Assembly (NCBI GenBank): GCA_016710115.1
Contig: JADJLN010000024.1
Location: 1-64,000, forward strand
From: Saprospiraceae bacterium
Lineage (GTDB): Bacteria; Bacteroidota; Bacteroidia; Chitinophagales; Saprospiraceae
Length of the DNA stretch: 64,000 nt
Direction of reading: 5' to 3'
Of the stretch, positions 17,986-27,276 are shown one piece after another (the stretch's first letter is position 1; the number at the start of each line of letters is the position of its first letter). A program made the position numbers and the translations under genes. Under the pieces are notes generated by a model. That model searched no databases. It had not been told where the DNA came from and saw only the letters and a list, made by a program, of their open reading frames with translations.

Positions 17986-20049
17986 ATGCGCTTGCTTCCC
18001 ATTCTCATCCTGTTTCTATCCGGGGCTGCTGTCGCTCAACCACTGAGCGACAGCATCACCTGGGATCTGGAACTCGAGAACATTGTAGTCACGGCGCAGT
18101 ATGCCCCTACGGATGCCCGATCGGCAATCCACCCCATCCGCACGCTGGATCGAAAGGAGATTGCACGTCGCTTTTCATCCACACTGGATGAGGTGCTCGC
18201 CTACGACGGTGGCATTCGCATCCGCCAGGATATGATCCTCGGGAGTGCGCTCAGCCTCCAGGGGCAAGACGGCCAGGGCATCAAGATCCTCCTGGATGGT
18301 GTGCCGGTCATCGGCCGGATGAACGGGAATGTGGACATGGGCCAGTTGCCTCTCCATCAGATCGATCGGATCGAGATCGTTGAAGGTCCCTTATCCGTGC
18401 AATATGGCACTGATGCCCTGGGCGGTGTGATCAATCTCATCACCAAACCTTCCCAGCTCAAGGCCTGGGAAACCAGCGTTCGGACCAGTTATGAATCCCT
18501 GGGTGAGACCAGAATAGATGGATCTCTGGGCCACTGGATCAACTCCGATCTCCTGATCAGGGCGGAGGGTGGCTTTCTGCGCTTTGATGGCTGGGGCGGA
18601 CTGACCGACAGCCGGGATCAACTGTGGAATCCGAAAGATCAATGGTATGCAGGTGCCCATGTGCGGTACAATACCTCACCGGAAGGATCCATTCGATACC
18701 GCTTCCAGATGATGGAGGAAGTTATCACCAATCTCGGAGAATTGCGGCGCCCGCAGTTCAAACCATACGCATTTGACGATACGTATTACACCAATCGTCA
18801 GGACCATACCCTCCATTGGAATCGCAGCTGGCAGCAGGACCGCTATTTCACGGAAATGATCGGCAGTTACAACCATTGGGACCGGATCAAGGAACGGGTG
18901 CGCACCGAAATGGAAACCGGTGATGGCGACCCCATCCTGGGCGAACAGGACACCAATGACCTCACCGGTTTACATCTGCGTGCCACCCTGGCCACTCGAC
19001 TGCCCGGCGCGTGGAATGGCATGATCGGCACTGAAAATCGATGGGATATCGCCTCCGGTAACCGGATCGTTGATCCCTATGAATCCAGAAAGGGATACAG
19101 CCGCCTCGAAGATTATGCTGTCTTTGGCAGTGTGCGGTATGAGCCCATCCGTTGGTTGAACCTGGAAGGGGGAATGCGATGGACCTATAATCAGCGATTC
19201 CCGTCGCCGATTGTCCCGTCAATCCATATCCGCAGCGAGCTGGCTCCCGGATGGACAGCACGGGCATCCTATGCCCGTGGCTTCCGGGCACCGACAGCCA
19301 AAGAACTCTATTTCGAATTCGTGGATGCCAACCACTTCATCCTCGGCACCCCCGATCTTCGCCCGGAGACTTCAGACAACCTGCAGCTGTCTCTCAACTG
19401 GGAAAAAAAGAATCGCCACCTGAACAGCTCCATTCGTCTGAACGGGTTTTATAACGATGTCCGGGATAAGATTGACATCTACGAATTCTATGTCAAAGAC
19501 GGCATCCGGGTGCCGACCCGAGGCGATACCACCACGTTGCAGTTCGCCTACTTCAATTACGACCGATTTCAGAACCTGGGCACCCAGATCCAGAGCAAGA
19601 TCAACTGGAAGGCCTTCACCCTGCAAGCCAGCATGATGACCAACGGCTATGTCCAGCCCGAACACAAAAACGACCCTACCGTTCCAGCTGTTACCTGGGC
19701 CAATGAAGTGGGTTGGGATCTGAACTGGCAATGGCAGAAAGCCAATGCATCCGTCAGCATCATGGGTCGATACTACGACCAGCTGGTGACCTTCTATCCC
19801 GAACCGGACAATGGGGAGTCGGTGATCCGCCGACGCATCCAGGACGGGTTTACCCTGCTCGACTGTATGGTAGGCAAATCCTTTTTCAATCAGCGCCTCC
19901 GCCTGAATGCCGGCGCGCGAAACCTCCTCAACATCCGTCAGACCGGCGTTTTGGACACCGGCGCCAGCCTTCAGCACAACAGTGGCAGTGGTACTATCCC
20001 GGTCAGTGCTGGGCGGACCTGGGTGGTGGGGGTTGAGTGGAGAGGGTGA
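17986..20049 (+). CDS. TonB-dependent outer-membrane receptor
   Basis: 687 residues. A signal peptide (MRLLPILILFLSGAAVAQ) is followed by the TonB-box-like LENIVVTAQ. The plug domain contains LDEVLAYDGGIRIRQ, LQGQDGQGIKILLDGVPVIG and IDRIEIVEGPLSVQYGTDAL, ending in GGVINLITK. A 22-strand-type barrel follows, including the conserved ARASYARGFRAPTAKELYFE and DLRPETSDNLQLS. It imports a ligand using energy from TonB/ExbBD. There is no carboxypeptidase-like N-terminal domain, so it is of the metallophore/haem/vitamin type rather than SusC. The start 15 bases after the HmuY-like gene indicates an operon and a haem or similar substrate. Confidence 0.9.
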   Translation: MRLLPILILFLSGAAVAQPLSDSITWDLELENIVVTAQYAPTDARSAIHPIRTLDRKEIARRFSSTLDEVLAYDGGIRIRQDMILGSALSLQGQDGQGIKILLDGVPVIGRMNGNVDMGQLPLHQIDRIEIVEGPLSVQYGTDALGGVINLITKPSQLKAWETSVRTSYESLGETRIDGSLGHWINSDLLIRAEGGFLRFDGWGGLTDSRDQLWNPKDQWYAGAHVRYNTSPEGSIRYRFQMMEEVITNLGELRRPQFKPYAFDDTYYTNRQDHTLHWNRSWQQDRYFTEMIGSYNHWDRIKERVRTEMETGDGDPILGEQDTNDLTGLHLRATLATRLPGAWNGMIGTENRWDIASGNRIVDPYESRKGYSRLEDYAVFGSVRYEPIRWLNLEGGMRWTYNQRFPSPIVPSIHIRSELAPGWTARASYARGFRAPTAKELYFEFVDANHFILGTPDLRPETSDNLQLSLNWEKKNRHLNSSIRLNGFYNDVRDKIDIYEFYVKDGIRVPTRGDTTTLQFAYFNYDRFQNLGTQIQSKINWKAFTLQASMMTNGYVQPEHKNDPTVPAVTWANEVGWDLNWQWQKANASVSIMGRYYDQLVTFYPEPDNGESVIRRRIQDGFTLLDCMVGKSFFNQRLRLNAGARNLLNIRQTGVLDTGASLQHNSGSGTIPVSAGRTWVVGVEWRG

Positions 20050-20079
20050 GATTCAGAACTTGCTTCTCTGGATAAGACA

Positions 20080-20265
20080 TCGCTTTCCCACTTCCCACTT
20101 CCGCTTTCCAACTTTCCATTTTCCTTGCCACCTGGCAGTCGAGCAACTTTCGATATGACAGCTGACCGCCTTCGGCCGTTAATTAGCAGCCGCTACAAAT
20201 GAATCGCTTTCCGCTTTCCGCTTTCCGACTTCCGCTTTCCGATTTCCCACTTCCGCTTTCAATCA
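20080..20265. repeat. CTTTCCRCTTCC low-complexity repeats
   Basis: Two blocks of imperfect CCGCTTTCCGACTTCC units (about 20080-20130 and 20205-20265) are separated by an AGTCGAGCAACTTTCGATAT / GACAGCTGACC spacer. No gene is seen between 20050 and 20299. Confidence 0.7.
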
Positions 20266-20299
20266 TCTTTTTACCTTCCCAGTATCAAATAGCCCATCC

Positions 20300-21337
20300 A
20301 TGAAGTACAAACTCCTCGGCCGTTCCGGCCTCCGCGTTTCTGAGATCTGCCTCGGCACCATGACCTTCGGCACCGAATGGAGCTGGGGGGCCGACAAAGC
20401 AGAAAGCCGGAAAATCTTTGATACCTATGCCCATGCCGGTGGCAACTTCCTCGACACCGCCAACCGATACACCGAAGGCACCAGCGAATCCTGGGTGGGC
20501 GATTTCATCGCAGCCGACCGAGATCACTGGGTACTGGCCACCAAGTACAGTCTGAAAGACCGGAACGACGACCCCAATTTTTCGGGTAATCATCGTAAAA
20601 ATCTGATGCGCTCCATCGAAGGAAGCCTCTCCCGCCTGAAGACGGATCATATCGATCTGCTCTGGGTCCATGCCTGGGATGGTATGACACCGGTGGAGGA
20701 AGTCATGCGTGGACTGGATGACCTGGTGAGCCAGGGGAAGGTTCACTATATCGGCATCAGTGATACCCCTGCCTGGGTTGTCAGTCGGGCCAACACCATG
20801 GCTGAGCTACGCGGGTGGTCGGCTTTCGTTGCCCTTCAGGTGGAATACAGTCTCCTCCAGCGCACTCCCGAGCGCGATCTCCTGCCGATGGCCAACGCAT
20901 TTGGCATGAGTATGACCGCCTGGGCACCCCTGGCCGGAGGTGCACTCACCGGCAAATACCTGAACCGGGAAGAAGAACCCAAACGCCTGGCCGCCGAAAG
21001 CAAGCGCCTGAACCAACGCAACACAGACATTGCACAAAAAGTAGTGGATATCGCCAACGAACTGCATGTCGCGCCTGCGCAGGTCGCCCTCAACTGGGTC
21101 CGACAACAACATCCCGATTATATCCCCATCGTCGGCGCCCGGAAAGCAGAACAGTTGGAGAACAGCCTGGGCTGTCTGTCCTTCCACATCCCGCCAGCTA
21201 TGATCGAACAACTCAACGAGATCAGTGCCATCGACCCCGGTTTTCCACACGACTTCCTGGGCTCGGATGCTGTCCGTCAGGTCCTCTTTGGAGGGACATT
21301 TAATGAGATCGAAAAGCCAATCGTACCGAGACTGTAG
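20300..21337 (+). CDS. Aldo/keto reductase
   Basis: 345 residues, frame intact. NADPH-dependent TIM-barrel oxidoreductase. The catalytic tetrad is visible: Asp and Tyr in FLDTANRYTEG (about residues 52-62), Lys in LATKYSL and His in LLWVHAWD. The C-terminal cofactor motif is PIVGARKAEQLENSL. MTFGTEWSWG is typical of the subfamily of general aldehyde and ketone reductases such as YajO-like proteins. The physiological substrate cannot be told from sequence. It stands alone between repeat blocks. Confidence 0.9.
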   Translation: MKYKLLGRSGLRVSEICLGTMTFGTEWSWGADKAESRKIFDTYAHAGGNFLDTANRYTEGTSESWVGDFIAADRDHWVLATKYSLKDRNDDPNFSGNHRKNLMRSIEGSLSRLKTDHIDLLWVHAWDGMTPVEEVMRGLDDLVSQGKVHYIGISDTPAWVVSRANTMAELRGWSAFVALQVEYSLLQRTPERDLLPMANAFGMSMTAWAPLAGGALTGKYLNREEEPKRLAAESKRLNQRNTDIAQKVVDIANELHVAPAQVALNWVRQQHPDYIPIVGARKAEQLENSLGCLSFHIPPAMIEQLNEISAIDPGFPHDFLGSDAVRQVLFGGTFNEIEKPIVPRL

Positions 21338-21356
21338 GAGGAGTGAAGGAGGTAAG

Positions 21357-21416
21357 GAGGTTATGGGGTTATGGGGTTATGGGGTTCTGAGGTTATGGGG
21401 TTATGGGGTTATGAGA
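21357..21416. repeat. 9-bp tandem repeat GGGGTTATG
   Basis: About six copies of GGGGTTATG or GAGGTTATG in tandem, the same family as 7931, 14975 and 32440. Confidence 0.8.
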
Positions 21417-21456
21417 AAAATAAAGACCAATAGCCCAATGTTATAGCACACTCCTT

Positions 21457-22200
21457 CCGTGAAATCCTGAAATCCGCTCTCATCCGTGATTCAGACAATG
21501 TGCGGAGTACGACTAGGAGGTCCTTTCCCTTTTTCCAACCTCTCATCCTGTTCATCCGCAAATCCTGAAAATCCTGATGCTGACAATGATAGAAAGCACC
21601 AAAAAACAAATAAATTACAAGCACGAAATCCGAATGACCAAAACCTCTTTTCCGTGAAATCCTGAAATCCGTTCTCATCCGTGATTCAGACAATGTGCGG
21701 AGTACGACAAGGAGGTCCTTTTTCATTTTCCATCTCTCATCCTGTTCATCCTGAAATCCTGAAAATCCTGATGCTGACAATGATAGAAAGCACCAAATCC
21801 AAAGCACCAAAAAACAAATAAATTACAAGCACGAAATCCGAATGACTAAAACCTCTTTTCCGTGAAATCCTGAAATCCGTTCTCATCCGTGATTCAGACA
21901 ATATGCGGAGTAGGACCAGGAGGTCCTTTCCCTTTTTCCAACCTCTCATCCTGTTCATCCGCAAATCCTGAAAATCCTGATGCTGACAATGATAGAAAGC
22001 ACCAAATCCAAAGCCCCAAAAAACAAATAAATTACAAGCACGAAATCCGAATGACCAAAACCTCTTTTCCGTGAAATCCTGAAATCCGTTCTCATCCGTG
22101 ATTCAGACAATGTGCGGAGTAGGACCAGGAGGTCCTTTTCCTTTTTCCAACCTCCATCCTGTTCATCCGCAAATCCTGAAAATCCTGATGCTGACAATTT
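21457..22200. repeat. Four tandem copies of a 195-209 bp intergenic repeat
   Basis: Units begin CCGTGAAATCCTGAAATCCG at 21457, 21652, 21860 and 22069 (the last is truncated at about 22200). Each carries CATCCGTGATTCAGACAATR, AGGAGGTCCTTTYC, CATCCTGTTCATCC, AAATCCTGATGCTGACAATG and ACAAGCACGAAATCCGAATG. Minus-strand frames run through the unit (SESRMRTDFRISRK repeats), but I regard these as non-coding because they recur only inside the repeats. The remainder to 22359 shows no gene. Confidence 0.85.
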
Positions 22201-22359
22201 TCGGTGTGATTTCGGTATTGGGTTATTTTGAGTCATGTTAAGGAAATACTGCACTCTGTTCACTTCCGGGAAGAACCAATTCCCAATTGCTCACCATTCG
22301 GACTTCCCCTATCTTGTCGCACTGCCCGGAATCCGATGCATCAATACAGCTGATCGTCC

Positions 22360-23004
22360 ATGAAAGTCCTCCTCGTTTATGCACACCCCGAACCGGCCTC
22401 CTTCAATGGAGCCATGAAGGATCAGATCATCCAGACACTGACGCGCACCGGGCATGAAGTCACCTTGTCCGACCTGTATGCCATGAACTGGCAGGCAGCT
22501 GCCGGTCCAGACGATTTTACTTTTCGCGCCAATCGGGAAGTTCTCCGCTTACAAACCGAACAGGCCCATGCCTGGCGCACCCGAACCTTCGCCCCCGATC
22601 TGGCTCAAGAGGTCGATCGATTGGATGCAGCTGATCTCGTCATCTTCCAATTTCCGTTGTGGTGGTGGTCCATCCCTGCCATCCTCAAAGGATATATCGA
22701 CCGGGTTTTTGCCTACGGGTTTGCCTACGGCCAGGGTGCCAGTCTATCGGGTAAAAAAGCGCTCTGCTGCCTCACCACGGGTGGTCCAGCATCCTCCTTT
22801 GAATCCGATACACGCGGGACTGTACTGCACATGCTGCGCCCGGTTCATGCCGGAGTATTCGACTTTTGCAAGATGGACGTCCTGCCTCCTTTTGTTGCCT
22901 ATGGGGCAGCCCGACTGGATGATACCGAACGAAAGGAGGTCCTTATCCGAATGGATCAATACCTCTCCCAAATCGCAGACACCCCGTCTTTGAAGTTCGA
23001 CTGA
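22360..23004 (+). CDS. NAD(P)H:quinone oxidoreductase, flavodoxin fold
   Basis: 214 residues, frame intact. N-terminal MKVLLVYAHPEPASFNGAM is the FMN/FAD phosphate-binding start of the NQO1/MdaB/KefF family. VIFQFPLWWWSIPAILKGYI holds the flavin-binding WWS motif, and LCCLTTGGP lies at the active site. The family reduces quinones by two electrons using NAD(P)H, limiting redox cycling. A small membrane-protein gene follows 42 bases downstream. Confidence 0.9.
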   Translation: MKVLLVYAHPEPASFNGAMKDQIIQTLTRTGHEVTLSDLYAMNWQAAAGPDDFTFRANREVLRLQTEQAHAWRTRTFAPDLAQEVDRLDAADLVIFQFPLWWWSIPAILKGYIDRVFAYGFAYGQGASLSGKKALCCLTTGGPASSFESDTRGTVLHMLRPVHAGVFDFCKMDVLPPFVAYGAARLDDTERKEVLIRMDQYLSQIADTPSLKFD

Positions 23005-23046
23005 TATCGGCCAGGTTACCGATCTTGTGTCCGCAATTAGACTGCT

Positions 23047-23235
23047 ATGAAACCGCTCTACCGAAATATTCTGTTTTTTACCATTGGCCTGTTTCTCCTC
23101 ACCCTGTCACTGGAAACCTACCGCAAAGGCAAACTGCAACTGGACCAACCCTATGCCTTTTTTGTCGCTATCCTCATCCTGGGATTGATCGGTGGTTATG
23201 TCATTACCTGGGTGCAAAAGGCACAGGAGAAATGA
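23047..23235 (+). CDS. Small two-helix membrane protein
   Basis: 62 residues with two clear membrane helices (ILFFTIGLFLLTLSL and AFFVAILILGLIGGYVITWV) joined by a short basic loop (ETYRKGKLQLDQPY), ending in charged QKAQEK. It starts 42 bases after the quinone reductase stop on the same strand, so the two are probably co-transcribed. I know of no assigned function. The natural composition and position favour a real gene. Confidence 0.65.
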   Translation: MKPLYRNILFFTIGLFLLTLSLETYRKGKLQLDQPYAFFVAILILGLIGGYVITWVQKAQEK

Positions 23236-23289
23236 TACACGCATGGTGTGAAGGTATTCTGAAAAGGATCGCCTGGAGTTCGGAGGATG

Positions 23290-23895
23290 GAACAATAAAG
23301 TTGGAAGCACCAAATAACAAGCACCAAATAACAAGTTCCAAATAACAAACAAATTTGAAATTCGAATGTCCAAAACTCCTTCCGGTGCGGTCATTGAGTT
23401 TTGGTCATTGGTGCTTATTTGTGATTTGTGACTTGATGCTTCCCACATAAGCTCCAAATAACAAAACCGCCAACCGGCGAGGCAGGCAATTCCGAATGCC
23501 GAAATTCGATTGTCCAAAACACCTTATGTTTCGGTCATTGAATTTTGGTCATTGGTACTTATTTGGGATTTGTCATTTGTCATTTGATGCTTCCCACATA
23601 AGCTCCAAATAACAAAACCGCCAACCGGCGAGGCAGGCAATTCCGAATGCCGAAATCCGATTGTCCAAAACACCTTCCGTTTCGGTCATTGAATTTTGGC
23701 CATTGGTGCTTATTTGGGATTTGTGATTTGTGATTTGATGCTTCACACATAAGCTCCAAATAACAAACCCGCCTACCAGCGAGGCAGGCAATTCCGAATG
23801 CCGAATGACTAAAACACCTCACGTTTCGGTCATTGAGTTTTGGTCATTGGTGCTTTTTTGGAATTTGGGATTTGTGATTTGTGATTTGGAATTTC
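23290..23895. repeat. Tandem repeats of about 151 bp
   Basis: Copies of AGCTCCAAATAACAAAAC begin at 23450, 23601 and 23752, with partial units on both sides (from about 23295, CACCAAATAACAAG). Each unit contains CGGCGAGGCAGGCAATTCCG, CGGTCATTGARTTTTGG and GGTGCTTATTTGGGATTTG. Minus-strand frames through it recur only in the repeat and are not taken as genes. Confidence 0.85.
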
Positions 23896-23900
23896 TCCCC

Positions 23901-25346
23901 TCATCTCAGATTGATCCACACGGCAAGTGCAACAAAAATCCCCGATAATGCCATTAATATCGCGAACAAGGGGATCATAAACCGCAACCATTTCCCATAA
24001 GGGATCTCGGCCAGTGCCAGCATCGCCATCAGGACTCCCGAGGTAGGAACAATCGAATTGGAAAACCCGTCTCCGCAAGTAAACGCAAATACCGCTGTAT
24101 CCCGAGTGATACCCAGTAGATCCGCGAGTGGAGCCATCAGAGGCATCGTCGTAGCAGCCTGTCCCGATCCCGAAGGAATAAAGAAATTCAACATCGACTG
24201 GAAGACGAGCATCCCTTCCGCTGCTACAATCTTGGGAAATCCATCCAGTACCCCCGCAGCGTGCTGGATCAGGGTGTCCATGATCTGCCCATCCTCCATG
24301 ACCACTTGGATCCCTTTGGCAAATCCGACGACAAGGGCCGCCACCACCATCTCTTCCATTCCCTTGACAAAGGCCTTGACTGTAGCGTCTACGGTCATCC
24401 CGGCCAACCATGCAGCGATCATGCCCATCAACAGAAATCCTCCACTCATTTCTGCCAGCCACCACCCCTGCGTCTGCACACCATAAATGATCCCTACAAA
24501 CAACAATGCACAGACTACGGCGATCCGGATATGTGCCGCTTTCAACACGTAGGTAATCTGTTCCAGACCCTTGATCTGAAATTCATCCGGACCCATGATG
24601 GATCGCTCGGGTTGTCCCTGGATGCGTTTTCCATGCCACAGCATATAAGCCAGGGTAGCAATCATGCACACAGCATAAAAGATGATCCGAAACCAAAGGT
24701 CACTCCCCAGAGGAACTTCTGCGATGCCCTGGGCAATCTGCACGGTGAATGGATTGGTGGTCGCCGCTGCAAAACCGACATCAGCTGCGACCATCACGAG
24801 GGCCAGACCGTAGATCCGATCATACCCCAGTTCTTTTGCGACATACAGGAAGATGGGAACAAGAGGAATAAATTCTTCCCCCATACCCAGTGTAGAGCCG
24901 GCAATGGAAACCGTCAACATGAGGATGATGGTCAACAACGGACCGGAACCGGAAAACCGGGTCACCAGGCTGTGAATAATGGCCGTGATCATCCCTGTAG
25001 CCTGCAGGATGCCAAAGACGCCGCCGATCAGAAAGATGAGAAAAACGATATCCGCTGTTCCTTCCAACCCGCGAGGTATGGCACTGACGAATTCGAGAAG
25101 ACTGACCGGTGAGGCAGATCCTTCCACTTCTTGTGGCAGGAGGATGCCGGTGAGGCTGTAATGCTTGGGCAGGGATTGATAGGTGCCCGGTATGACCATC
25201 GTTCGGGTCAACGATCCCACCTGTCGTTCCTCACGGTCAAAGGTGCCCGAAGGAATGACGTAGCTCAGCACACTGCAAAAGAGGATGACCCCTGTGAGCA
25301 AGGCAAAGACATGAGGCATTTTCATTCGAGCAAGAGATACTGACAT
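23901..25346 (-). CDS. YfcC-family membrane transporter
   Basis: 481 residues with about a dozen hydrophobic segments, frame intact. Family-like stretches include MPHVFALLTGVILFCSVLSY, VIPSGTFDRE, GSTLGMGEEFIPLVPIF, ADVGFAAATTNPFTVQIAQG, FFIPSGSGQAATTMPLMAPL and GDGFSNSIVPTSGVLMAML. The family is related to arginine/ornithine and C4-dicarboxylate carriers of the IT superfamily and probably moves amino acids, peptides or carboxylates; the substrate is not determined. I place the start at MSVSLARMK (25346); an in-frame start at 25388 would add 14 residues. It is transcribed alone. Confidence 0.8.
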   Translation of the reverse strand: MSVSLARMKMPHVFALLTGVILFCSVLSYVIPSGTFDREERQVGSLTRTMVIPGTYQSLPKHYSLTGILLPQEVEGSASPVSLLEFVSAIPRGLEGTADIVFLIFLIGGVFGILQATGMITAIIHSLVTRFSGSGPLLTIILMLTVSIAGSTLGMGEEFIPLVPIFLYVAKELGYDRIYGLALVMVAADVGFAAATTNPFTVQIAQGIAEVPLGSDLWFRIIFYAVCMIATLAYMLWHGKRIQGQPERSIMGPDEFQIKGLEQITYVLKAAHIRIAVVCALLFVGIIYGVQTQGWWLAEMSGGFLLMGMIAAWLAGMTVDATVKAFVKGMEEMVVAALVVGFAKGIQVVMEDGQIMDTLIQHAAGVLDGFPKIVAAEGMLVFQSMLNFFIPSGSGQAATTMPLMAPLADLLGITRDTAVFAFTCGDGFSNSIVPTSGVLMAMLALAEIPYGKWLRFMIPLFAILMALSGIFVALAVWINLR

Positions 25347-25569
25347 AGATGGAAAGGCAACTGGTGAAGCAACAGGTTCTTCCCGCAAAATAGGCGATTG
25401 ACATCAATCGATGGAACGAGAATGGGATCAGCGACAAGTCCATCCCCTGTGTATGGATTGAACAATGTGAACTGTACGCCGACAACGGACTGTTGCAAGC
25501 ACTGTCCTGGGCTTTTAGTGAGACAATTCGGTCACACGCAATTCAAAGCCACAGCTGTCTTCGGTTTTG

Positions 25570-25577
25570 TACCTTTG
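25570..25577 (+). promoter_or_regulatory. -7 box of prs
   Basis: TACCTTTG, perfect TAnnTTTG, lies 16 bases before ATG 25594. It overlaps an in-frame TTG (25567), which is therefore not the start. Confidence 0.7.
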
Positions 25578-25593
25578 CCCAAACCCCCGCTTC

Positions 25594-26526
25594 ATGGTCG
25601 AAGTCAAACTCTTTTCCGGTACACAATCGCAATATCTGGCAGAGAAAATTGCTGATTTCTATGGTTACAGCCTGGGCAACATCACTCTCCAGCGGTTCAG
25701 TGATGGCGAAATGCAACCGGTGATCAATGAATCTGTCCGCGGGGCCTATGTGTTTCTGATTCAGTCTTCCTTCTCGCCATCCGACAATCTGATGGAGCTC
25801 CTGCTCACCATCGATGCAGCCAAGCGTGCTTCTGCCGGGTATATCACGGCGGTCATGCCCTACTTCGGCTATGCGCGGCAGGACCGGAAGGATAAATCCA
25901 GGGTGCCCATCAGTGCCAAGCTGGTAGCCAATCTGCTCCAGGCTGCCGGGGCGCATCGAGTCATGACCATGGACCTTCACGCCGACCAGATCCAGGGATT
26001 TTTTGATATTCCCGTGGATCACCTGCGCAGCGAAGCCATCTTCATACCCTATCTCCAGAAACAGAATATGGAGTCGGTCATCTTTGCCTCACCGGATGTG
26101 GGCGGAGTGAAGCGCGCACGGACCTATGCCAAGTATTTCGGTTGTGATCTCGTGATCTGTGATAAGGAACGCAAGCGCGCCAATGAAGTGGCTGGTATTA
26201 CTGTGATCGGAGAGGTTCAGGATGCCGATGTGATCCTGGTAGATGACCTGATCGATACAGCCGGCACCCTGTGCAAGGCCGCAGATGCCCTGATGGCCAA
26301 GGGGGCACGCAGTGTCAGAGCCATTTGCTCCCACCCTGTACTGTCTGGAAAAGCATACGAGAATATCGCCAATTCCTCCCTCAAGGAATTGATCGTTTGT
26401 GATACCATACCCCTGAAAACCGAATCACCGAAGATCAAGGTCCTGTCAACAGCCAAGCTCTTTGCCAAGGCCATCCGCAACACGCATGAACACAGGTCGA
26501 TCTCCGCGCTTTTCGTTGAAGGATAG
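25594..26526 (+). CDS. prs: Ribose-phosphate pyrophosphokinase
   Basis: 310 residues, frame intact. Makes PRPP from ribose 5-phosphate and ATP for nucleotide, His and Trp synthesis. The family landmarks are in order: KLFSGTQSQYLAEKIA, RFSDGEMQPVINESVRG, MPYFGYARQDRKDKSRVPIS (ATP-binding flexible loop region), MDLHADQIQGFFDIPVDHL, FASPDVGGVKRARTYAK and the PRPP loop DVILVDDLIDTAGTL. ATG 25594 gives the usual N-terminus. Cytoplasmic hexamer. The L25/Ctc gene follows, an arrangement common in bacteria. Confidence 0.95.
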   Translation: MVEVKLFSGTQSQYLAEKIADFYGYSLGNITLQRFSDGEMQPVINESVRGAYVFLIQSSFSPSDNLMELLLTIDAAKRASAGYITAVMPYFGYARQDRKDKSRVPISAKLVANLLQAAGAHRVMTMDLHADQIQGFFDIPVDHLRSEAIFIPYLQKQNMESVIFASPDVGGVKRARTYAKYFGCDLVICDKERKRANEVAGITVIGEVQDADVILVDDLIDTAGTLCKAADALMAKGARSVRAICSHPVLSGKAYENIANSSLKELIVCDTIPLKTESPKIKVLSTAKLFAKAIRNTHEHRSISALFVEG

Positions 26527-26575
26527 ATTTTTCGAAAAAACCTGCTCATTCTAAGCATATTACCACCGAACCCCT

Positions 26576-26583
26576 TATCTTTG
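26576..26583 (+). promoter_or_regulatory. -7 box of the L25 gene
   Basis: TATCTTTG, perfect TAnnTTTG, lies 25 bases before ATG 26609. It gives L25 its own promoter downstream of prs. Confidence 0.65.
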
Positions 26584-26608
26584 CGTGCCATTTTACAAAG
26601 CAGCAGGT

Positions 26609-27253
26609 ATGAATTACATACAGATCGCCGGAGATAGCCGGGAAAACACAGGAAAAAAATCTTCCAAAGCTGTACGGAACAGCGGGGCTATCCCCTGTTG
26701 TATCTACGGTGAGAAGAATATCAACTTCTCCACTACAGGGAAGGAACTGAAGACTCTGGTTTATACTCCAGACTTTAAACTGGCTGAAATTACCATCAGC
26801 GGAAAGTCCTACAAGTGTAGTTTGAAGGACATTCAATTCCATCCGACGACACAAGCCATTGTGCACGTTGATTTCCAGGAGCTGGTTCCGAATCGTGCGA
26901 TCAAGGTAGAAATACCAGTTCGTCTGACCGGTGTGGCCAGGGGTGTCAAGAATGGCGGTAAAATGCTGAGCCTGCTCCGTCGCATCAAAGTAAAAACCTC
27001 TCCTGAAAATCTCGTCGACGAGTTGATCGCCGAAGTGAGCCATCTGGGCCTGGGTCAGGCTATGCGGGTGAAAGAGGTACAGATACCGAAAGGTATCGAA
27101 GTCCTGGTAGCTCCCAATATCCCGATTTGCCAGGTCGAAATTCCACGTGCTCTGCGGAGTGCCTCCGCTGCTGCTGAAGCAGAAGCTGCCGCTGCTCCGG
27201 ATGTAGAAGAGATCGAAGAGACTGAAATGACAGAAGAGTCAGGCGAGGAATAA
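26609..27253 (+). CDS. rplY: 50S ribosomal protein L25/general stress protein Ctc
   Basis: 214 residues, frame intact. The N-terminal L25 5S-rRNA-binding domain contains GKKSSKAVRNSGAIPCCIYG and KDIQFHPTTQAIVHVDFQEL. A C-terminal TL5 domain (IPVRLTGVARGVKNGG onward) and an acidic Ala/Glu-rich tail follow. This long two-domain form is the usual one in Bacteroidota. It lies behind prs with its own promoter and in front of a strong terminator. Confidence 0.93.
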   Translation: MNYIQIAGDSRENTGKKSSKAVRNSGAIPCCIYGEKNINFSTTGKELKTLVYTPDFKLAEITISGKSYKCSLKDIQFHPTTQAIVHVDFQELVPNRAIKVEIPVRLTGVARGVKNGGKMLSLLRRIKVKTSPENLVDELIAEVSHLGLGQAMRVKEVQIPKGIEVLVAPNIPICQVEIPRALRSASAAAEAEAAAAPDVEEIEETEMTEESGEE

Positions 27254-27276
27254 TTCCTTCCTGTCCGGAAATGATC

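Noticed and set aside
21409..22263. Minus-strand frames with recurring SESRMRTDFRISRK peptides
   Set aside because: They occur only because the DNA unit is tandemly repeated. The peptide is not seen outside the repeat and has no start signals.
16293..23895. CRISPR array in the repeat blocks
   Set aside because: Units are 106-209 bp and directly tandem, without unique 30-40 bp spacers, and no cas genes are present.
24261..25112. 283-codon open frame antisense to the YfcC-type transporter
   Set aside because: It mirrors the codons of hydrophobic helices on the minus strand; His/Asp/Gln-rich translation is typical of an antisense shadow.
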